A DNA stretch of 10,631 nt, from contig JAUMXP010000043.1 of the NCBI GenBank assembly GCA_030529125.1, forward strand, positions 1-10,631, in the 5' to 3' direction. Of the stretch, positions 6,529-10,631 are shown in pieces. The translations under genes were made by a program, and so were the position numbers. Position 1 is the first letter of the stretch. Every line of letters starts with the position of its first letter. The notes under the pieces are model-generated. The model was given only the letters and a program-made list of their open reading frames with translations. It did not search any database and was not told where the DNA came from. Origin of the DNA: Eubacteriales bacterium. GTDB lineage: Bacteria; Bacillota; Clostridia; Oscillospirales; Acutalibacteraceae.

Positions 6529-6842
6529 TTACTCTATCTCAAGAACATCTGAAAATCCTGTCATTTCCAGGACTTCCATTATACTTTCACCGACATTTAT
6601 GAGTCTGAGGAATCCTACTTTTAGCATTTTTTATGGGTATTAAGCAACACTCTGAGCCCTGCGCTCGAAATATACTCCAATCCTTTCATATCCATAATAA
6701 TGCCTGACGCACCACCAAACAGAAGTCCAATAATTATCTGTTTTGCTAAATAAGGCATCTTTTTTGCAAATGGGCGTCTGTCTGCAAGATAAACGATCAG
6801 CACAAGAACACAGTTGAGCAATATTGGTATTGATAACTTCAT
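6529..6842 (-). pseudogene. Chimeric broken gene: membrane-protein start fused to a frameshifted STAS end
   Basis: An AGGAGG site and ATG at 6842 open a frame whose first 45 or so residues are two hydrophobic helices with D-R-R-P-F-A-K-K between them, ending I-I-I-G-L-L-F-G. This resembles the start of LytS-type 5TM sensor proteins. It then runs directly into the second half of a STAS domain, with D-M-K-G-L-E-Y-I-S-S-A-G-L-R. The frame stops at 6621, but adding one base to the A6 run near 6630 restores 36 further residues (with G-E-S-I-M-E-V and E-M-T-G-F-S-D-V-L) to a stop at 6529. The spacing between L-R-V and M-E-V then equals that in the intact STAS protein exactly. The first half of the STAS domain is missing. 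I read it as a deletion fusion followed by a frameshift; a sequencing error in the A-run would explain the shift but not the fusion. Confidence 0.8.
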
Positions 6843-6946
6843 TGACGTACCTCCTGTCAGATACTAAGCGAATTTGTCCCTATAATAAACTCAGGAAGCA
6901 AATCGCGTAAACACTTCCAAAAAATCATAATATCAGTAACAAATTT

Positions 6947-6976
6947 ATTATACCACATTAAACAAATCCTTCGCAA
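6947..6976 (-). promoter_or_regulatory. Promoter of the broken chimeric gene
   Basis: On the minus strand TTGCGA (6971-6976) lies 18 bases before a perfect TATAAT (6947-6952), with an extended -10 TGG. About 105 bases separate it from the ATG at 6842. Promoter and ribosome site are intact although the gene is broken. Confidence 0.65.
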
Positions 6977-6989
6977 TATTAACTTGTTG

Positions 6990-7060
6990 GCTACTACGCA
7001 TCACCCTCGCTGTCGTCGAGATAAAAAAGCAGCAGCCCGATGCTGTAAGAAGTAATATAT
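6990..7060. other. GC-richer patch with possible gene-end remnant
   Basis: This patch stands out from the AT-rich sequence around it. On the minus strand it could encode a short C-terminal stretch (L-L-L-F-Y-L-D-D-S-E-G-D-A, stop near 6995) with no start or ribosome site. It also holds a weak minus-strand hairpin (CAGCA with TGCTG) followed by six T. It may be the remnant of a lost gene or insertion element; this is a guess. Confidence 0.25.
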
Positions 7061-7073
7061 TTGCGTTTTGATA

Positions 7074-7101
7074 TTGATTTATTTTTAGACGGGTATATAA
7101 T
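7074..7101 (+). promoter_or_regulatory. Promoter of the Cys-rich repeat gene
   Basis: TTGATT (7074-7079) is followed after 16 bases by a perfect TATAAT (7096-7101), about 30 bases before the start codon at 7132. Confidence 0.65.
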
Positions 7102-7131
7102 TAAATTAATAAATAATCAGGGGATGTTCAT

Positions 7132-7779
7132 ATGAAGAAAGCAGTGATATGGGTCGCTATTATTTCCGTCTTAACAACTGCTATAATTATAACGGCAGCA
7201 CTTTTGTTTATTCCGTGTAATCACGAGTGGATAAACGCTACCTGCACAGAGGCTAAAATCTGTGTTAAATGTCAAGAAGTCGAGGGTAAACCACTGGGTC
7301 ACAACTGGGTTGAAGCTTCCTGCGAGAGTCCAAAAACCTGCTCTATGTGCCAGCTAACCGAGGGTGAAAAGTTAGAACACAACTGGGTTGATGCCACATG
7401 TGAAGATCCTAAAACCTGCTCTCTATGTCAGAAAACTGACGGTGAACCGCTAGGTCACAGTTGGAAAAAAGCTACCTGTGAAAAGCCGAAAACTTGTAAG
7501 GTCTGCGACAAACAAGAGGGCAAGCCAAAGAGTCACGAGTGGGAGCAAGCGACTTGTCAGAAACCGAAAACATGCTCTGCATGTGGCAAAACTGAAGGAA
7601 GCGCGACTAATCATTACTATGCACCGGATCCAGCGTTTAACTACAGCTATGATGCATGTATATATTGTCACGAATTCGAACCTAATGTATGGTGTCCTCA
7701 GTGTGGTTGGTCGATGTTCACAACCGGTGTGGGAACTGACGGAATCACATGTCCTGACTGCGGATATAAAGTTCTTTAA
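7132..7779 (+). CDS. Membrane-anchored Cys/His repeat protein with C-terminal zinc ribbon
   Basis: The 215-residue protein begins with a single hydrophobic segment (about 5-27), with lysines before it, so the rest should lie outside the membrane. The P-C after the segment does not fit a lipobox. Residues 31-160 are five tandem repeats of exactly 26 residues with the pattern H-x-W-x(3)-(T/S)-C-x(5)-C-x(2)-C and an acidic-Gly turn. The end (about 176-211) has four further C-x2-C pairs or halves (C176/C179, C188/C191, C207/C210), resembling a rubredoxin-like zinc ribbon. Three Cys and one His per repeat would suit a metal site, though this is unproven. Similar repeats occur in surface proteins of gut Firmicutes, without known function. 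It has its own promoter, AGGGGA ribosome site and terminator, so it is a single-gene unit. Confidence 0.88.
   Translation: MKKAVIWVAIISVLTTAIIITAALLFIPCNHEWINATCTEAKICVKCQEVEGKPLGHNWVEASCESPKTCSMCQLTEGEKLEHNWVDATCEDPKTCSLCQKTDGEPLGHSWKKATCEKPKTCKVCDKQEGKPKSHEWEQATCQKPKTCSACGKTEGSATNHYYAPDPAFNYSYDACIYCHEFEPNVWCPQCGWSMFTTGVGTDGITCPDCGYKVL
7222..7611 (+). repeat. Five tandem 78-base coding repeats
   Basis: Each unit encodes 26 residues starting at His (residues 31, 57, 83, 109, 135). Units 2-5 share P-K-T-C, and the Cys and Trp positions are fixed in all five. Unit 1 diverges most (A-K-I-C). All lengths are equal, with no insertions. Confidence 0.9.
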
Positions 7780-7780
7780 T

Positions 7781-7831
7781 AAAACAAGCGTTGCATTTAA
7801 GGGTGTCCTTAGTGCAACGCTTTTTTGTTTT
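7781..7831. terminator. Bidirectional terminator between the repeat gene and the GNAT gene
   Basis: AAAACAAGCGTTGCA (7781-7795) and TGCAACGC plus TTTTTTGTTTT (7813-7831) form a long stem with extra pairing in the loop (AAGG with CCTT). T-rich tracts follow on both strands, so it can end both convergent transcripts. Its arms match those of the terminator at 4757-4822. Confidence 0.9.
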
Positions 7832-7846
7832 ATGATAGATATATTT

Positions 7847-8299
7847 TTATCTGTGGATATACATTCTGGTCATGTCAGGTTCGCCATCACCCTGCACCAT
7901 GCAGAGGAACTCCCAACCATATCGCTCATAAAAGCCTGTGTGGTCGGTAACCAGATATGCTGGAGAAATACCCTTTGAGCGCAGATCTTCAACAGCCATA
8001 TTAAGCAGCTGACCTGCTATACCCTGCTTGCGGTATTCTTCTTCTGTATATACAGCGCAGACATTAGGAGTTAAGTCCTTGCGGTCGTGGAAGTCGTTTT
8101 CTATAACGCCAAGACCTGCAACAATTTTATCGCCATCTAAACAAAGGTACCAGCCGTATTCTGTACTATTGCTTAGATACTCATCCATACACTCAAGGTA
8201 TGCGCTTTCAGGTACTCCCCATTTGCTGTGAAACCAGTTAGCAGCATTGTTTTTAATTTCTGGACAATCTCTGAGAGTTATGTATTTTAGTTCGTTCAT
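7847..8299 (-). CDS. GNAT-family N-acetyltransferase
   Basis: The ATG at 8299 is chosen because AGGAAG lies 6 bases before it; the in-frame ATG at 8305 would touch that site. The 150-residue protein fits a single GNAT domain. The acetyl-CoA-binding motif A is seen as V-Y-T-E-E-E-Y-R-K-Q-G-I-A-G-Q-L-L (83-99), with R90-x-x-G93-x-A95 matching the usual R/Q-x-x-G-x-G/A. The C-terminal F-Y-E-R-Y-G-W-E-F (123-131) is the usual strand after helix 4, with Y124 or Y127 a possible general acid. No membrane segment is present. The substrate amine is unknown. It is flanked by terminators on both sides, so it is probably transcribed alone. Confidence 0.9.
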   Translation of the reverse strand: MNELKYITLRDCPEIKNNAANWFHSKWGVPESAYLECMDEYLSNSTEYGWYLCLDGDKIVAGLGVIENDFHDRKDLTPNVCAVYTEEEYRKQGIAGQLLNMAVEDLRSKGISPAYLVTDHTGFYERYGWEFLCMVQGDGEPDMTRMYIHR

Positions 8300-8345
8300 A
8301 ATCATCTTCCTTTTCTAATTATTCATAAGTGTTTTATAGTCAGTG

Positions 8346-8395
8346 AATTAAAGCGTTACATTCAGTGACACAAAACACCAATATAACGCTTAATT
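8346..8395 (-). terminator. Hairpin terminator of the peptide-modification operon
   Basis: AAGCGTTA (8351-8358) pairs with TAACGCTT (8384-8391), flanked by AATTA and AATT that extend the stem. It starts 4 bases after the stop codon at 8396. The loop is long (25 bases) and the minus-strand T-tract weak (TTTAATT), so termination may be partial and read on into the GNAT gene. Confidence 0.6.
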
Positions 8396-9583
8396 TTACT
8401 TATTTTTTGTATTAACTTTTGATATTTTCAGGATTCTTTCATATTTTTCTACGCTGTGTTTATCCATGGATTTTTTGTTATCATAGGCTGATTTGAGCAA
8501 GTCGCGTTTTTTGTACAAGCCGTAGAAGAACCTATGAACAAAGCTAAATGGATATAGAATTGGAAAACGCTTCAAAATCGGATAGCGCTTTTTCATAGCT
8601 ACAAAGCTCATGCCCTTTGTTTCTTTGAGATGTTCAAAGCTACTGTCATATCTGGCTGTTTTATTGACTTCGCTCAGGTACACAGTGTTTGAGCTTTTGC
8701 CGAATACGCCGCTGTCAAAGATAAATTCTATGACTTCTTGAATATCTTCATCTGCGCGCTCTTGCTCAAACAAACACCTGTTGATTTGTGTCACAACAGA
8801 GTCAAAACCGTCTAAACTGAGCGCTATCAACATCTCAGATATATAGTCAAAATCAAGGGTTGCATTCTTTCTCAACAGATAAAGGTCTAAAAACATCCTG
8901 ACCCCTGCACCCGACTGAACAAAGTGCTTGTAAAGATGACACAGCACGTAAATATAGCAGTCTTCATTACTTAGAGTACAGCTATTATCACTTGCGTTTA
9001 TGGTTTTATCTGCCATGCTCTTTAGTATAGCTTTTTGCTTTTTGCCAAAACCCCCAAGGTTTGTGTGAAGTTCTACGTAATAACGTGGCTCTTTTTTATA
9101 TATGAACTCATGGTCTTCGTATGAATGGTCAAAAGCAAAGCCGTTGTCAGTCAGCACTTTATCTGCTGATTCAATATCCTTTTTCTCAACATAAATATCA
9201 ATGTCGTTTGAAGTGCGGACAATATTATCAGGATAAAAATTCTTAAGCTGAGTGCCTTTTAAAACTATGTGGCGTATCCCTTTTGAAAGCAAGCTACTAC
9301 TGATACTGTCGCTCATCAGATCATACTTGAGCTGTCTGAATACCGCACGATTCACCATTTCGCTGAATTTAACTGATTTTTCTTTAGATAAAAGCGACTC
9401 AAAATCATTTTTGTCGACAACATAGTCAAAGAACGTGATAAGATTATGAGCTTTTAAAAAACTTATTCTGTTTTCTACGTCCTGTGCTTTTTCGCATTTT
9501 TTAACTGATGTATGTTTGTTATTAACTGCATCAGCAACACACTTACACACGATGTATCCGTTTTTAATATAGTTACTGTTCAT
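8396..9583 (-). CDS. NTP_transf_5-type nucleotidyltransferase (last gene of the operon)
   Basis: The 395-residue protein shows the signature of the uncharacterised nucleotidyltransferase family PF14907: I-V-L-K-G-T-Q-L (106-113), Y-P (117-118), R123, and S-N-D-I-D-I-Y-V (125-132), in which D127 and D129 would bind the metal and nucleotide. E171-L-H follows, then R229-M-F-L-D-L near residue 233. The rest, to about 395, is helical and basic. No membrane segment is clear. It starts 2 bases after the peptidase stop, with GAGGA inside the end of that gene, so it is translationally coupled. In lasso-peptide clusters of the paeninodin type, a member of this family sits with a PqqD-like protein; there it is a tailoring enzyme of uncertain role. 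Here it may modify the peptide encoded at 10316-10450 or its partner. The target is not known. Confidence 0.85.
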   Translation of the reverse strand: MNSNYIKNGYIVCKCVADAVNNKHTSVKKCEKAQDVENRISFLKAHNLITFFDYVVDKNDFESLLSKEKSVKFSEMVNRAVFRQLKYDLMSDSISSSLLSKGIRHIVLKGTQLKNFYPDNIVRTSNDIDIYVEKKDIESADKVLTDNGFAFDHSYEDHEFIYKKEPRYYVELHTNLGGFGKKQKAILKSMADKTINASDNSCTLSNEDCYIYVLCHLYKHFVQSGAGVRMFLDLYLLRKNATLDFDYISEMLIALSLDGFDSVVTQINRCLFEQERADEDIQEVIEFIFDSGVFGKSSNTVYLSEVNKTARYDSSFEHLKETKGMSFVAMKKRYPILKRFPILYPFSFVHRFFYGLYKKRDLLKSAYDNKKSMDKHSVEKYERILKISKVNTKNK

Positions 9584-9585
9584 TC

Positions 9586-10002
9586 TTATCCTCGTTTGCC
9601 GTGGAATAATACGTATAACCTTTTCAGTATCTTTTTAGTAAAGAAAGAAAAGCACCAAACACGTGAATACAATCTGTACGAAAGCTTACTGACTTTGTAT
9701 TCTTTGTCCTTTCGTGAAAACTCGGTCATTTTGCCGATTATCTGGTGTTTTTCTACTTTTTCAAGGACAAAGTCATTATCTCCGCAAAAGTAGTATACTC
9801 CGTCTTTTATCTTAATAATTCTATGCAACACAAGCTGTCCATCAGTTCGCTCAAACAGTGCTACATCGTACTTTTTGTACTCATCTGACTTCACTATGTA
9901 AGCACTGTCTTTGTGGTTAATAAGTAATGGATACATGCTGTAGCCATGGATTGTAGCACAATAATACCCATGAGTGTTTATTATCTCGCGCGGACTACTC
10001 AT
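9586..10002 (-). CDS. S24/S26-family peptidase with Ser/His dyad (ER/archaeal-type signal-peptidase fold)
   Basis: I prefer the ATG at 10002, which overlaps the pqqD-like stop by 8 bases; the in-frame ATG at 10017 has no ribosome site. The 138-residue product has G20-Y-S-M-Y-P (nucleophile Ser22), a D-V-A-L-F strand at 46-50, and L-H-R-I-I at 59-63 with His60 where bacterial signal peptidase I has Lys, then G74-D-N-D77, the usual last box. A Ser/His dyad is typical of ER and archaeal signal peptidases (S26B). There is no N-terminal membrane helix; the C-terminal 30 residues are basic and aromatic and might bind the membrane. Its place between PqqD and the nucleotidyltransferase suggests that it cuts the leader of the nearby peptide. 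A LexA-type S24 repressor is less likely, since no DNA-binding domain is present. Confidence 0.85.
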   Translation of the reverse strand: MSSPREIINTHGYYCATIHGYSMYPLLINHKDSAYIVKSDEYKKYDVALFERTDGQLVLHRIIKIKDGVYYFCGDNDFVLEKVEKHQIIGKMTEFSRKDKEYKVSKLSYRLYSRVWCFSFFTKKILKRLYVLFHGKRG

Positions 10003-10261
10003 ACAGCATACCTGCATTTCTGACTATGCTGAGAAACTCATCAAAATCTGCTTTAGCTGTATCGATACTAATATCATATTTGTTTGTAATTGCGTTGATA
10101 ACCTCGTCATATGATATATCATTTTGCAGAAGCTCCCACACAAACGCTCCGCTTTTGTTCATTGTGATAAAAGCGTTGCTCTCGTCTGCGCTGTCATTCA
10201 CAGACACAGCTATGTATTTATCTGCAAAATTTCTCAGTACAAATTCTGATTTCAGTTTCAT
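9995..10261 (-). CDS. PqqD-family protein (probable leader-peptide-binding protein)
   Basis: The start at 10261 has GGAGG 5 bases before it; a longer frame from 10294 begins in the terminator loop. The 88-residue product has the PqqD pattern: two beta strands (about 5-35), N35-K-S-G-A-F-V-W-E-L-L (the conserved loop and first helix), then a Y-D-E-V helix, a K-Y-D-I stretch, an amphipathic helix with A-D-F-D-E-F-L, and a short end. PqqD and RiPP recognition elements bind leader peptides and deliver them to modifying enzymes. Standalone copies of this size occur in lasso-peptide and other peptide-modification clusters. The gene follows a 44-residue peptide gene and overlaps the peptidase gene by 8 bases, so they are made together. 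Its cargo is most likely that peptide. Confidence 0.88.
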   Translation of the reverse strand: MKLKSEFVLRNFADKYIAVSVNDSADESNAFITMNKSGAFVWELLQNDISYDEVINAITNKYDISIDTAKADFDEFLSIVRNAGMLYE

Positions 10262-10271
10262 TTTATCCTCC

Positions 10272-10307
10272 AAAAAAATCCCTGTGATAAACATAGTATC
10301 ACAGGGA
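10272..10307 (-). terminator. Attenuator-like terminator between the small peptide and pqqD-like genes
   Basis: On the minus strand TCCCTGTGAT pairs perfectly with ATCACAGGGA (10 base pairs, loop 9), followed by seven T and immediately GGAGG of the pqqD-like gene. It lies 8 bases after the peptide stop. It would end most transcripts after the peptide gene and let some pass to the enzymes, giving more peptide than enzyme, as is common for RiPP precursors. Confidence 0.85.
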
Positions 10308-10315
10308 CCTTTTCA

Positions 10316-10450
10316 TTATTCTAATTCTCCCCAATCGATAAAGCCGTTATCGTGATCACTATCATCATCGAAAGATGCTGATGTAGTAATAACATCTTCT
10401 TTACCTATGAATTCAATATCGATCAGGAGTTTTTCGTAAATCTCTTTCAT
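10316..10450 (-). CDS. Small acidic peptide, candidate RiPP precursor
   Basis: A 44-residue frame begins at 10450, with AGGAAAG just before it, and ends 8 bases before an attenuator-like hairpin. The N-terminal part (M-K-E-I-Y-E-K-L-L-I-D-I-E-F) resembles lasso-type leaders (Y-x-x-P), though Leu8 replaces the usual Pro. The middle has E-D-V-I-T-T-S, and the last 20 residues are rich in Asp with one Trp near the end (F-I-D-W-G-E-L-E). There is no Cys and only one Lys beyond residue 7 (K17), so a lanthipeptide or sactipeptide core is unlikely. It precedes the PqqD, peptidase and nucleotidyltransferase genes and follows a dockerin gene by 25 bases. That it is translated is likely; that it is modified is inference. 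Confidence 0.7.
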   Translation of the reverse strand: MKEIYEKLLIDIEFIGKEDVITTSASFDDDSDHDNGFIDWGELE

Positions 10451-10475
10451 AAACTTTCCTGCTTCCCACTATAAT

Positions 10476-10631
10476 TTATGGTTTAACTATCTGGTCATAA
10501 TAACCATCAGAATCAATGCTCGGTGGTGTTATGACTATGTCTTCACCAGGGAGTTTGTCGATAATCTGTGCTAACAAAAGCTGAATATTGGTCGCATCTA
10601 AAACACTTATTCTGCTGTCACCGTCAACATC
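10476..10631 (-). CDS. Dockerin-containing protein, C-terminal end only
   Basis: Fifty-one residues are visible, open to the window edge. They begin D-V-D-G-D-S-R-I-S-V-L-D, a dockerin F-hand calcium loop with Asp at loop positions 1, 3, 5 and 12, followed by the helix A-T-N-I-Q-L-L-L-A-Q-I. Dockerins bind cohesins in cellulosome-like assemblies; two such repeats normally occur, and the first must lie outside the window. After the loop is a tail with a Pro-Pro stretch and the end Y-Y-D-Q-I-V-K-P. The protein's main domain is not visible. It ends 25 bases before the 44-residue peptide gene, so it is probably in the same operon. Confidence 0.85.
   Translation of the reverse strand, partial: DVDGDSRISVLDATNIQLLLAQIIDKLPGEDIVITPPSIDSDGYYDQIVKP

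Noticed and set aside
10262..10294. A longer N-terminus for the PqqD-family protein
   Set aside because: It starts in the loop of the attenuator hairpin and would translate through the T-run and the GGAGG site.
8396..10450. Classifying the right-hand operon as a lasso-peptide cluster
   Set aside because: No asparagine-synthetase-like cyclase or transglutaminase-like protease is present, and the leader lacks the usual Pro; only the PqqD and nucleotidyltransferase are shared.

Overview
The window looks like a low-GC Gram-positive gut or rumen Clostridia chromosome, probably Ruminococcus or a close Oscillospiraceae relative. The basis is a dockerin-type calcium loop at the right edge, membrane proteins with N-terminal zinc ribbons, a small DFD-type Ser/Thr kinase beside XRE regulators, a Cys-rich HxW repeat protein, AT-rich spacers, AGGAGG-type ribosome sites and TTGACA/TATAAT-type promoters. 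This is inference from gene content; no rRNA marker is present. I see no tRNA, rRNA, CRISPR array or intact transposase.

Left region (1-3886), surface and signalling genes. On the minus strand there is a partial zinc-ribbon membrane protein (1-784) with its own promoter. Upstream of it is a two-gene operon, a lipoprotein (1551-2102) and a zinc-ribbon membrane protein (875-1519), whose exported domains are paralogous but anchored differently. An XRE regulator (2260-2595, +) diverges from that operon. A compact Ser/Thr kinase (2671-3375, -) diverges from a second XRE-like gene (3458-3886, +).

Middle region (3930-7831). A SpoU/TrmH-family RNA methyltransferase ends at a strong terminator. After a gene-free stretch with a near-consensus promoter come a protein resembling a degenerate RsbW-type ATPase and a STAS anti-anti-sigma protein, a probable partner-switching pair. 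Facing them is a broken chimeric gene (6529-6842, -): the membrane start of one protein joined to the end of a second STAS gene, with a frameshift. Next is a membrane-anchored protein of five exact-length 26-residue Cys/His repeats (7132-7779, +).

Right region (7847-10631), all minus strand. A GNAT acetyltransferase stands alone. Beyond it lies a tight operon that reads from the right edge: the end of a dockerin protein, a 44-residue acidic peptide, an attenuator-like hairpin, a PqqD-family protein, an S26-like peptidase with a Ser/His dyad, and an NTP_transf_5-type nucleotidyltransferase. PqqD-like proteins usually bind leader peptides, so I read this as a small peptide-modification (RiPP-like) locus with the 44-residue peptide as candidate precursor. 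It is the most interesting part of the window. The product and chemistry cannot be told from the sequence.
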